A stretch of DNA of 40,048 bases, taken from assembly GCA_029572555.1 (NCBI GenBank), contig JAKPVM010000135.1, positions 1 to 40,048 of the forward strand, in the 5' to 3' direction. The notes under the pieces were generated by a model. The model saw nothing but the letters and a program-made list of their open reading frames with translations, ran no database searches and was not told the DNA's origin. Position numbers and translations under genes: made by a program. Each line of letters starts with the position of its first letter. Position 1 is the stretch's first letter. Of the stretch, positions 28,202 through 36,408 are shown in pieces. Source of the stretch: Verrucomicrobiota bacterium (GTDB taxonomy: Bacteria; Verrucomicrobiota; Verrucomicrobiia; Limisphaerales; JAKPVM01).

Positions 28202-29257
28202 ATGTTTATTAGAAGCATTATAGCGTATTTAATGTTTGCGTTGCAATTAGGTTTAATTGCCGCGGATGTGAGTCAGACAAACAAATTGAAAAGGCTCGCT
28301 CCCGCGCCATTATACAGGGACCCTGTCCACGACGGTGCCGCAGACCCGACACTTATCTGGAACAGACAGGAAAAATGCTGGTGGATGCTATATACAAATC
28401 GCAGGGCAGATGCCGATGGTGAAAAAGGCGTCAAATGGGTGCACGGCACGGATATCGGAATTGCCTCGACACCTGATGGCGGAATTAGCTGGGTCTATCG
28501 CGGGATTGCGCGCGGGCTTGAGTTCGAAACAAATTTTCCAAGAAACACTTTTTGGGCGCCAGAAGTGGTTTATCACAATGGAATCTATCACGCCTACATT
28601 TCGTATGTACGCGGTGTGCCAGAAACATGGAAGGGAACACGAGACATAGTCCATTATACAAGCACAAACCTTATTGACTGGAAATTCGAAAGCATTATTG
28701 TTCCCGGCGCAATTGACGCTTGCGTTCATCGATTGCCAGATGGCAGATGGCGAATGTGGTTCAAGAATGAACAAAATAAAATACCCGGCACAGTCCTTGA
28801 TAGTGATGATTTATATGTATGGAAACCATCTAAATCTAAAATGCCAGATCCTGATCCTGGCAAAGGCGAAGGTCCAGAAGTATTTAAATGGAAAGGCTGG
28901 TTCTGGATGATCAAAGATATGTGGCGTGGGCTCGGCGTATATAGATCTCCAGATTTGGAACAATGGAAATTTATTGGAGTCATACTTGATAAACCCGGCA
29001 AGCGTCCGGGTGATGGCAGGATAGGACAACATTGCGGCGCCCTCGTGCAGGATGATGAAAATGCCTATTTAATTTATTTTGTGCATCAGGGCGAAAGTGG
29101 TCTTGAATATCGACGGAGCTGGTTGCAGATAGTGAAACTCGGTTTCGATGGGAATACACTTATTTGCGATCGCGATGCTGAATTTGAAATTAACCTTAAA
29201 GAACCTGTGCCTGAATTTACGCCTGAACATATCCCTACTGTGCGAAAAGAGGACTAA
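28202..29257 (+). CDS. Secreted five-bladed propeller glycosidase, GH43-like (clan GH-F type)
   Basis: A 351-residue protein with a signal peptide (MFIRSIIAYLMFALQLGLIAA). Propeller-type acidic residues are placed as in GH43: Asp in HDGAADPTLIW (about residue 45), Asp in GAIDACVHRLPDGRW (about 170) and Glu in GEGPEVFKWKG (about 222), with repeated W-rich blades such as RDIVHYTSTNLIDWKF and GVYRSPDLEQWKF. It is divergent from the upstream esterase and GH10/GH43 genes and shares their 100 bp control region, so it may be a second side of a xylan regulon. The family assignment is less certain than for the neighbouring GH43 gene; substrate unknown. Confidence 0.75.
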   Translation: MFIRSIIAYLMFALQLGLIAADVSQTNKLKRLAPAPLYRDPVHDGAADPTLIWNRQEKCWWMLYTNRRADADGEKGVKWVHGTDIGIASTPDGGISWVYRGIARGLEFETNFPRNTFWAPEVVYHNGIYHAYISYVRGVPETWKGTRDIVHYTSTNLIDWKFESIIVPGAIDACVHRLPDGRWRMWFKNEQNKIPGTVLDSDDLYVWKPSKSKMPDPDPGKGEGPEVFKWKGWFWMIKDMWRGLGVYRSPDLEQWKFIGVILDKPGKRPGDGRIGQHCGALVQDDENAYLIYFVHQGESGLEYRRSWLQIVKLGFDGNTLICDRDAEFEINLKEPVPEFTPEHIPTVRKED

Positions 29258-29310
29258 CCCGGTTCTTCAAGGTCATCCTCATTTATAATGCAGAAGTCAT
29301 ACACGGATAA

Positions 29311-29562
29311 TTAATCTGGCTTTGATATCCATAGCCACTTAAATGTGGATTCTTTATTTGTGAAAAATTCCGCCTTTTCACCGCGATTATGAATGACGGT
29401 CTTAAAAAACTCAGAGATATCATCCGGCTTATAATTATAGAAGTAATAGGCAAGTTTCAACCCGGAGATAGATGTAATGGCTTTTTTAGCGCTTAAAAAC
29501 GCATCCGGCGTGGATAATTGCCGTTGTTTGAAATGACCTTCCGCAAGCACCTTACGACAATT
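29311..29562 (-). pseudogene. C-terminal gene fragment cut at an inverted-repeat element
   Basis: An open frame (nominal GTG start at 29550) that reads as the end of a protein: CRKVLAEGHFKQRQL...AYYFYNYKPDDISEFF...FKWLWISKPD. Read upstream in frame, it meets a stop immediately inside the inverted-repeat element that begins at 29565. The composition is protein-like, but I cannot assign a family. The simplest reading is that the 5' part of the gene was removed or displaced where the element sits. It could also be a genuine short gene. Confidence 0.45.
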
Positions 29563-29564
29563 AT

Positions 29565-29711
29565 CCCGACTTCATACATAAATTTTCAAAAACCATAGAT
29601 TTTTCAGGGACATAACGTTTTGGTTGGGCACTACAAAGCACTTTGGAACTCGAACCCCTGATTTTTCAAGGGTTTTTGAAGCCAACCCCCTCCAAAATGT
29701 ATGAAGTCGGG
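29565..29711. mobile_element. 147-bp inverted-repeat element (MITE-like)
   Basis: Perfect 15-base terminal inverted repeats, CCCGACTTCATACAT at 29565-29579 and ATGTATGAAGTCGGG at 29697-29711. An inner imperfect dyad pairs 'ttcaaaaacc' with 'ggtttttgaa', and 'tttttcaggg' with 'cccctgatttttc' nearby, so the whole can fold on itself. No open frame is present. Its ends resemble those of the hairpin at 23631-23703 (CCCAACTTCA and a following TAAATTT), suggesting one family. No clear target-site duplication is seen. Confidence 0.55.
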
Positions 29712-29978
29712 TGGGTAACAAGCCTAACATCAGAGTTTTTATGCCTAATATAGTTTTCTTTAATTCTTATTATACCTTCGGGCTTTATAAAATAAGGTTA
29801 TCCACAATTACCAAATTATCAACAATAATTTTGACTGAATTATTAGGGTTTTGAAGATTATAATAAGACTTGAAAATAAAATTTTTCTGAGAGGGTAAAA
29901 ATTATTTTAGGGAAACTTGTTCGTTCTTGTTAAACCCGGTTTCTTGCTCTATTTTCATTTACGGTTAGATTTAAGAGA
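29712..29978. other. AT-rich leader of mqnC with DnaA-box-like words
   Basis: No gene is visible. The sequence is strongly AT-rich and contains TTATCCACA at 29798-29806 and TTATCAACA at 29816-29824, both in one orientation and 18 bp apart; the first matches the consensus DnaA box exactly. A TATAAT at 29859-29864 could be a -10 element, but the nearest TTGACT (29831) is 22 bp away, which is too far for a standard promoter. Confidence 0.4.
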
Positions 29979-31070
29979 ATGACGGTTGAAAGAAATCTTG
30001 ATGATTTGAAACAGAAGGTCTGGAACGGCGAAAGGATAAGTCGCAAAGAAGCCCGACTTTTGTTTGATTTGCCGCTTGAAGAGTTGGGGGTTCTGGCTGA
30101 TAAACGTCGCAAATTAGCAAAGGCTAATGCCTATAATGGAAACGGCAACAAGATTGTTACATACATAATCGATAGAAATATTAATTATACCAATGTTTGC
30201 AACGTTGGTTGCAAGTTTTGCGCATTCTGGAGGAGCGAAAAGGCGTCGGACGCTTACGAAATAAGTTTTGATGAGATAGATAAAAAAATTGAAGAAACAA
30301 TTGAACTTAAAGGGACGCAGATACTTCTTCAAGGAGGACATCACCCCGGCTTGCCACTGCAATGGTATCTTGATTTATTGTCCCATATTAAAACAAAATT
30401 TCCGCAAATTAATATTCACGGATTTAGCCCTCCTGAGTTTATCCATTTTGAAAAGATATTTAATCTGCCGCTTGAAGAGATATTGAAGCAGTTTATCAGG
30501 GCTGGTCTGGGTTCGCTCCCGGGTGGTGGAGCAGAGATTCTTGTTGATGCTGTTCGCCAAAAGACTTCGCCATCAAAGGCAAAGTCCGATGATTGGCTGC
30601 GGGTTATGGACACTGCGCATAAACTTGGATTAAGGACAACTGCTACAATGATGTTCGGTCATATTGAGACAGTTGAAGATAGGATTGAACACTTTGACCG
30701 CCTGCGGGTTCAACAGGACAAAACAAGAGGGTTTACAGCCTTTATATGCTGGACTTTTCAACCGGAAAATACACGACTTAAACTCGCTGGAACTGGCGCT
30801 TATGACTACTTAAAAACACAAGCCCTTGCAAGGATTTACCTTGATAATTTTGAAAATGTTCAAGCGTCTTGGGTAACGCAGGGACCGCAGATAGGGCAGA
30901 TTGCCTTAAAGTTTGGCGCAAACGACCTGGGTAGCATAATGATTGAAGAAAATGTTGTCCGTCAGGCTGGGGCTTGTTATAGAATGGCTGTTGAAGATAT
31001 GCACAGGCTTATAAGGGATATTGGCTATGAACCACGACAGCGGGACAACTGGTATAAACTTATAAATTAA
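29979..31070 (+). CDS. mqnC: Cyclic dehypoxanthinyl futalosine synthase (radical SAM), menaquinone pathway
   Basis: A 363-residue radical SAM enzyme that cyclises dehypoxanthine futalosine in the futalosine route to menaquinone. The CxxxCxxC cluster motif is CNVGCKFC (about residue 73), in the usual position of MqnC/CofH proteins. The MqnC-type motifs GGHHPGLPLQWY, PGGGAEILVD, TATMMFGHIET and FGANDLGSIMIEENVV are all present, the last two being typical of MqnC rather than MqnE. Other mqn genes are not in the window. It is followed after 7 bp by the prolyl oligopeptidase gene, so the two are probably cotranscribed. Its presence implies that the organism makes menaquinone, which fits the EMO-like protein in the Etf-Hdr operon. 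Confidence 0.93.
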   Translation: MTVERNLDDLKQKVWNGERISRKEARLLFDLPLEELGVLADKRRKLAKANAYNGNGNKIVTYIIDRNINYTNVCNVGCKFCAFWRSEKASDAYEISFDEIDKKIEETIELKGTQILLQGGHHPGLPLQWYLDLLSHIKTKFPQINIHGFSPPEFIHFEKIFNLPLEEILKQFIRAGLGSLPGGGAEILVDAVRQKTSPSKAKSDDWLRVMDTAHKLGLRTTATMMFGHIETVEDRIEHFDRLRVQQDKTRGFTAFICWTFQPENTRLKLAGTGAYDYLKTQALARIYLDNFENVQASWVTQGPQIGQIALKFGANDLGSIMIEENVVRQAGACYRMAVEDMHRLIRDIGYEPRQRDNWYKLIN

Positions 31071-31077
31071 TAGAGAT

Positions 31078-33249
31078 ATGAAATCTGATAAAACTACTTT
31101 TAAGGGCGGGATTTGCAAATTTATTTGGATTACCACAATAAGTATTAATATGTTATTAACCTCCTGCGTTCATACGAAATATGCAATTAATTATCCTAAT
31201 ACACCAAAAACAAACTGCGTAGAATATTTTCACGGTGTTGCTGTAATCGACCCTTATAGATGGCTTGAAGATTTGCAATCCCCACAAGTCAAAAAATGGA
31301 TTGAAGAGCAGAATAAAATTACATTTGGTTATCTTGAAAAGATTCCTTGCAGAGAAGCGATTAAACAACGGCTTACTGAACTCTGGAATTATGAGAGATA
31401 TGGCACCCCATCGAAAAAGGGAGACAGATATTTCTTTTCTCACAACAACGGTTTGCAAAATCAAAATGTAATTTACACAGTTGATAGGCTTGACGGAACA
31501 CCAAAGGTTTTAATTGACCCCAACCTGTTTTCCACCGACGGCAAAGTTGCATTAAGCGGTTTGGCGATAACAGATGACGGCAAACTTGCTGCTTATGGTG
31601 TTGCTACGGCTGGTTCAGACTGGCAGGAATGGTGCGTCCGGGATGTTGATTCCGGGAAAGACCTTTCCGATAAGATTGAGTGGGTAAAATTTTCTTCGCC
31701 TGCATTTACAATTGATGGCAAAGGCTTCTTTTATAGCAGATTTGACAAGCCTGATGACGTCGCAAAATTGACGCAGGTTAATTATTATCACAAACTTTAT
31801 TACCACAAAATTGGAACACCACAAGAAGAGGATGTTCTCATTTATCATAGACCTGACCAAAAGGAATGGAATTTTTATCCCGAAACTACCCGCGATGGGA
31901 GATACCTTGTAATTTCGTCTTCACAGGGAACAAGCCCAAAAAAGAGGATTTTTTATCAGGATTTAAAAGACCCGCAGGCTAAAGTAACGCCGTTGTTGAC
32001 CGATTTTGACGCTGCTTATGATTTTATTGATAACGAAGGGACCGTCTTCTGGTTCAGAACGGATTTAAATGCACCGCGAGGGAGAATCATCGCCATTGAT
32101 ATAACAAAACCGCAACGCGAAAACTGGCTTGAAATAATCCCAGAGGCAAAAGAAACATTGTCTGGCGTAACTATTGTGGGAAATCGTTTTATTGTTAATT
32201 ACCTAAAAGATGCACATAGTCAGGTAAAAATCTTTACGCTCGATGGCAAATTTGAATATGAACTTGAACTGCCGGGTATGGGAACAGTCTCAGGGTTCAC
32301 TGGGAAAAAAGAAGACACCGAGACATTCTTTATGTTCACAAGTTTTACAACGCCCGGGACGATTTATCGTTTTGATTTAACAAACAGGAAAATATCAGTT
32401 TTCAAAAAGCCGGATGTAAAGTTTAATCCTGATGATTATGAAACCAAACAGGTGTTTTATCGGAGTAAAGATGGCACAACTGTTCCAATGTTCATCACGG
32501 CGAAAAAGGGATTAAAATTGAACGGCAAAAATCCCACACTGCTATATGGATACGGTGGATTTAATATTTCAATAACACCTTCATTCTCCGTGGCAAATCT
32601 TGTTTGGATGGAAATGGGAGGGGTTTATGCCGTCGCAAATATTCGCGGTGGTGGAGAATATGGAGAAGAATGGCATCAGGCAGGGACAAAATTAAAGAAA
32701 CAAAATGTGTTTGATGACTTTATTTCTGCTGCGGAATATTTGATACAGAATTGCTATACGAGACCGAGTCGCCTTTCGATTTCTGGGGGAAGCAATGGCG
32801 GATTACTTGTTGGCGCCGTGTTAAACCAAAGACCGGATTTATTTGGCGCAGCGCTGCCAGCAGTTGGCGTTATGGATATGTTAAGATTCCATAAATTTAC
32901 AATTGGCTGGGCTTGGATATCAGATTATGGTTCGCCTGATAATCTGGAAGAATTTAAAGCCCTGTATCCGTATTCGCCTTATCACAATATAAAGCCGGGG
33001 ACAAAATATCCTGCAACATTGGTAACCACAGCAGACCACGATGACCGAGTTGTTCCTGCGCACAGTTTTAAATACACAGCGGCATTACAAGCAGCGCAAG
33101 GCGGCACTGCGCCAATTTTAATTAGAATAGAGACAAAGGCAGGACACGGCGCCGGTAAACCTACCTCCGTTTTAATTGAAGAATCAGCGGATAAACTGGC
33201 GTTTCTTGTCTCTTCATTAAAATTTAAGCCGCAAATCAAAACAGATTGA
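31078..33249 (+). CDS. Prolyl oligopeptidase (S9A), probable lipoprotein
   Basis: A 723-residue serine peptidase that cuts short peptides after proline. The N-terminus looks like a lipoprotein signal ending in LLTSC, so it may be anchored on the outer side of a membrane. The N-terminal domain (YFHGVAVIDPYRWLEDLQS) is followed by the seven-bladed propeller, and the C-terminal hydrolase domain has Ser in ISGGSNGGLL (about residue 571), Asp in TADHDDRVVPAHS (about 654) and His in KAGHGAGKP (about 690), the complete triad. The length is usual for the family. Start ATG 31078 lies 7 bp after mqnC. Confidence 0.94.
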   Translation: MKSDKTTFKGGICKFIWITTISINMLLTSCVHTKYAINYPNTPKTNCVEYFHGVAVIDPYRWLEDLQSPQVKKWIEEQNKITFGYLEKIPCREAIKQRLTELWNYERYGTPSKKGDRYFFSHNNGLQNQNVIYTVDRLDGTPKVLIDPNLFSTDGKVALSGLAITDDGKLAAYGVATAGSDWQEWCVRDVDSGKDLSDKIEWVKFSSPAFTIDGKGFFYSRFDKPDDVAKLTQVNYYHKLYYHKIGTPQEEDVLIYHRPDQKEWNFYPETTRDGRYLVISSSQGTSPKKRIFYQDLKDPQAKVTPLLTDFDAAYDFIDNEGTVFWFRTDLNAPRGRIIAIDITKPQRENWLEIIPEAKETLSGVTIVGNRFIVNYLKDAHSQVKIFTLDGKFEYELELPGMGTVSGFTGKKEDTETFFMFTSFTTPGTIYRFDLTNRKISVFKKPDVKFNPDDYETKQVFYRSKDGTTVPMFITAKKGLKLNGKNPTLLYGYGGFNISITPSFSVANLVWMEMGGVYAVANIRGGGEYGEEWHQAGTKLKKQNVFDDFISAAEYLIQNCYTRPSRLSISGGSNGGLLVGAVLNQRPDLFGAALPAVGVMDMLRFHKFTIGWAWISDYGSPDNLEEFKALYPYSPYHNIKPGTKYPATLVTTADHDDRVVPAHSFKYTAALQAAQGGTAPILIRIETKAGHGAGKPTSVLIEESADKLAFLVSSLKFKPQIKTD

Positions 33250-33359
33250 TTTTAAAACCAGCATTGCTGTCGTTTCTATCCAATTATATAAAATCCCGTA
33301 AATTCCTTTTATGGTTGAATTTATTTGCGCGACGGTCTGATTTTTATGATTATTGAATT

Positions 33360-34127
33360 ATGAATAAATCAGAGGCAGAGAATCTGCTGAGGGATTTCCG
33401 TGAAGGAAAGGTCTCCGTTGAGAGTGTTCTTTCCGCATTTCAACGGGCGCCGGTTGAGGACCTGGGTTTTGCGCAAATAGACACTCATCGGGCTTTAAGA
33501 AAAGGATTTCCAGAGGTCATTTACGGGGCTGGCAAATCTCCGTCTCAGGTGGTCGAAATAATCGGCAGGCTGATTAAACATAACAATAATGTCCTTGTTA
33601 CGCGTGTTGTTCCTGAACATATAAAGGCGGTTAAAAAGAGATACAAAAAGGCTATTGTTCACGAGATTGCAAGATGTATTACGATTGAGGTTGAACCTAT
33701 ATCAAAACGTCCGGGCAAGATTTGCGTTGTTTGCGCTGGCACAAGCGATATTCCGGTTGCCGAAGAGTCGGTAGTTACCGCAGAAATAATGGGAAATGTT
33801 GTTGAACGAATTTACGATGTTGGGATTGCCGGGATTCACAGGCTATTTCGCAAATTAGAAATAATTCAGCAGGCTAATGTAATTATAGTGGTTGCAGGGA
33901 TGGAAGGGGCATTAGCAAGCGTTGTGGCTGGGCTTATTTCAAAACCGGTGATTGCAGTGCCTACAAGCGTCGGGTATGGGGCTAACCTTGGTGGATTAAC
34001 CACATTGTTCGCAATGCTCAATAGTTGCGCCGCCGGTGTTACGGTGGTCAATATTGATAACGGCTTTGGCGCCGGCTACGCCGCCAGTCAGATTAACGAA
34101 CTTTGTAATCCTCATAATCCTGACTAA
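33360..34127 (+). CDS. larB: LarB, nickel-pincer cofactor biosynthesis (NaAD carboxylase/hydrolase)
   Basis: A 255-residue protein with a C-terminal PurE-like (AIRC) domain. LarB carboxylates and cleaves nicotinic acid adenine dinucleotide in the first step of making the nickel-pincer nucleotide of lactate racemase. Visible signatures are the N-terminal LLRDFREGKVSVESVL and RKGFPEVIYGAGKS, then CAGTSDIPVAEES, VVAGMEGALASVVAGL and IAVPTSVGYGANLGG. No larA, larC or larE is present in the window. The 3' end overlaps the stop of the oppositely oriented outer-membrane protein by 4 bp. Confidence 0.92.
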   Translation: MNKSEAENLLRDFREGKVSVESVLSAFQRAPVEDLGFAQIDTHRALRKGFPEVIYGAGKSPSQVVEIIGRLIKHNNNVLVTRVVPEHIKAVKKRYKKAIVHEIARCITIEVEPISKRPGKICVVCAGTSDIPVAEESVVTAEIMGNVVERIYDVGIAGIHRLFRKLEIIQQANVIIVVAGMEGALASVVAGLISKPVIAVPTSVGYGANLGGLTTLFAMLNSCAAGVTVVNIDNGFGAGYAASQINELCNPHNPD

Positions 34128-35500
34128 AATTGATAGTAGAGTTGTGTTCTGAAAAATGTTGCCATTTCCCTTCTGTCCAGAGAATAATAATCGCCCGGAA
34201 AGAAAAATTCAGCCCAAAGATGCCCTGTTAAATTTTTCGTAATATTGAACTTTAAGATGGAACTAATAAGATGTCCGCGAAACTTGCCATCATCGCTGTA
34301 GCCGGCTTTATTTTTGAACGTGTTTTCATTTGCAAAGATAGGGCTATAAGTTGCTAAAAATTCGATCTTTTTTAAAGGAGATATACTCCAGCCTGCCTCG
34401 AGTCGTTGAAGGTTTGACCATTCCGCGGTTCGTCCATTGCTTTCAGTGGCAAATGTGGAAACTAATAACTCACTCCATATAGCGCGTCTGCTCCAGAGCG
34501 GGTCCCACGCTTCCACTTTTTGCGTATCAGGATCATCGCCCGAAAGATACTCATAGCCAAGATGAATCTTGTTCTGGAATTGGTCGTTGAACAAATATTG
34601 AATCTGTCCGTGTCCGCCGTAAGCCAAGAGGTCGTCCCCATTTTTCGTGCCGGATTGGACTGCAAATTCAACTGTGTTTTTCCAATGTTCCGTTGGTCTG
34701 AACACGGCGCGAGCGCCTTCAATATATCTGTCCCCGGAGTTTCCATTAACAAGAACTTTACTGTCGTGTTTATAAATGAAATAGCCGTCAATTTGTGTAT
34801 TTTTGATTGATTTGTTTTCCAAATAAAGAATTGCGCCGCGAGTATCTTCTTCGGTTACGGGGCTGTTGCGGCTATTTATCGGATGCAACCACCGCTCTGA
34901 ATCAGAGGCGATGTCAAAATAAATCATATTTAGCGTGGTTTTGTGTTCAGGAAGATTCCAGATAAGTCTTGCGGCATCAAAAAATTCAGAACGGCTTCCA
35001 TCAGTTGTTGATCCATCAAAAATAAGCCATTTATCTCCAAAGGATATATCTTGCCGTCCAAGAATAAGCGTAAGAGGACGATCTTTCTGGTTGCCGAGCT
35101 TTAAGTTAAAATTATCAAAGATGATTTCATCCCAATTCATACCTGATTTTGAATCGGGTTTAAAATATTCGCGACCTTCCCAGGTGAGACGGGTGTTTAA
35201 GGACAAATCTTCCGACGCAATAAAAGAAAAATTTACCCGGGTGCGGTATCGCTGATAATTATATTCGTGCGAAGGTTTATGACCGCTTAAAGTAGAGGCG
35301 TTGTTGTGATATTCGTGTCTGAATCGGAAATCAAATCCCCATTCAAACCATTTCGTCGGGTTCTTAATATTTGAGATACTGGTTGCAGTAACGTTTGTTT
35401 TATTAGACGAGATAGATTTCTCAATATCTGCGCCTGATAAAGAGCCAAGATAAGATAGGATAAAATAGACAAAAAATATTTGTATATTAGAAATTCTCAT
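34124..35500 (-). CDS. Outer-membrane beta-barrel, alginate-export-like
   Basis: A 458-residue protein with a signal peptide (IFFVYFILSYLGSLSG) and long alternating aromatic/polar strands: FEWGFDFRFRHEYHNN, RTRVNFSFIASEDLSL, LNTRLTWEGREYF, LTLILGRQDISFGDKW. It ends in FFRTQLYYQF, with the C-terminal aromatic expected for BAM-dependent barrels. The LGRQ(D/E)...G...F.G....SR...FDA pattern is that of the alginate_exp porin family, common in PVC bacteria. It probably forms a pore for oligosaccharide or another anionic solute; alginate itself is not implied. Presence of a barrel shows a Gram-negative-type envelope. Confidence 0.85.
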   Translation of the reverse strand: MRISNIQIFFVYFILSYLGSLSGADIEKSISSNKTNVTATSISNIKNPTKWFEWGFDFRFRHEYHNNASTLSGHKPSHEYNYQRYRTRVNFSFIASEDLSLNTRLTWEGREYFKPDSKSGMNWDEIIFDNFNLKLGNQKDRPLTLILGRQDISFGDKWLIFDGSTTDGSRSEFFDAARLIWNLPEHKTTLNMIYFDIASDSERWLHPINSRNSPVTEEDTRGAILYLENKSIKNTQIDGYFIYKHDSKVLVNGNSGDRYIEGARAVFRPTEHWKNTVEFAVQSGTKNGDDLLAYGGHGQIQYLFNDQFQNKIHLGYEYLSGDDPDTQKVEAWDPLWSRRAIWSELLVSTFATESNGRTAEWSNLQRLEAGWSISPLKKIEFLATYSPIFANENTFKNKAGYSDDGKFRGHLISSILKFNITKNLTGHLWAEFFFPGDYYSLDRREMATFFRTQLYYQF

Positions 35501-35531
35501 TTCATTTTTTATTTTGGTATTAAAATATTAC

Positions 35532-35912
35532 TTATAAATTGGCTATCAACTCTATTTCTATTTTTGCACCGCGCGGTAGCGCCGAGACTTGAACTGTTGA
35601 ACGAGCAGGATATGGCGACATAAAATATTTTCCATACACCTCGTTCATCTCTGCAAATTCGGAAATGTCTGTTAAAAAGACCGTTGTCTTAACCACATTT
35701 GAAAATCCCAGTCGCTCTGCTTTAAGTATTGCATCAAGGTTCTTTAAAACCTGTTCGGTTTGCGTTTTAATATCTTCGCCAACAATTTTCCCACTTTGCG
35801 GATCAAGTGGAATTTGCCCGGAGCAAAAAAGAAAATCACCCACTTTGATTGCCTGACTGTAAGGTCCTAGAGCGGCGGGGGCGTTTCGTGTGCTTATATC
35901 GATTTTTCCCAT
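35532..35912 (-). CDS. ridA: RidA family imine/enamine deaminase
   Basis: A 126-residue protein of the exact family length. RidA hydrolyses reactive 2-aminoacrylate and other enamines to protect PLP enzymes. The N-terminal APAALGPYSQAIKVGDFLFCSGQIPLDP, the TVFLTDISEFAEMNEVYGKYF segment and the substrate-binding Arg in PARSTVQVSALPRGAKIEIELIA (near residue 104) are intact. The gene lies upstream of the outer-membrane gene on the same strand with a 31 bp gap, which suggests cotranscription without an obvious functional link. Confidence 0.95.
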   Translation of the reverse strand: MGKIDISTRNAPAALGPYSQAIKVGDFLFCSGQIPLDPQSGKIVGEDIKTQTEQVLKNLDAILKAERLGFSNVVKTTVFLTDISEFAEMNEVYGKYFMSPYPARSTVQVSALPRGAKIEIELIANL

Positions 35913-36017
35913 TTTTAAAATGTTAATTTTTTAAACTCAAGACAGAATAGATATTACGCAAACTTATATAAAATAAACAAATTAAATTTTCCGTTTTTGT
36001 GAATTTTTGATATAATT

Positions 36018-36404
36018 ATGAAAATAATGAGTTGGAAAAATAAGATAAAGGGCAGTGTTATTGGGGTTATCGGGTTTTTGTTATCGCCGTTATCGTGGTG
36101 GAATGACCTTGTTGTGAATATACCACTGGCGATAATGATAGGGTGGATTTTTAGTTTGATTTATAAACCGTTGTTTTTACCTGCTGCAATTTTTGGATAT
36201 TGGTTTACAAATGTGCTTGGTTTGATTTTATTACGTCGGGGAGGTCAAACCGCTCTAAAAGAAGAAGATGCACCGAATCCATTTTCTAAAAAAGAATTAG
36301 TCAAGGATATTATTATTTCAGTTGCTTACACTGGCGTTATAATTCTTTTAGCTAAACTTAAGGTTATTGAACCGTTAAATAATTATTTTTCAACCGTTAA
36401 ATAA
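36018..36404 (+). CDS. Small multi-span membrane protein of unknown function
   Basis: A 128-residue protein with about three to four hydrophobic segments (VIGVIGFLLSPLSWW, IPLAIMIGWIFSLIY, PLFLPAAIFGYWFTNVLGLILL and IIISVAYTGVIILLA). I do not recognise a family. Notable features are the SPLSWWNDLVVNIPLA segment and a cytoplasm-like charged loop (RRGGQTALKEEDAPNPFSKKE). An alternative start is Met4. The next gene begins 4 bp after its stop, so it is almost certainly translated together with the PVC-type cytochrome and may help place it in the membrane (inference). Confidence 0.7.
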   Translation: MKIMSWKNKIKGSVIGVIGFLLSPLSWWNDLVVNIPLAIMIGWIFSLIYKPLFLPAAIFGYWFTNVLGLILLRRGGQTALKEEDAPNPFSKKELVKDIIISVAYTGVIILLAKLKVIEPLNNYFSTVK

Positions 36405-36408
36405 GTAG

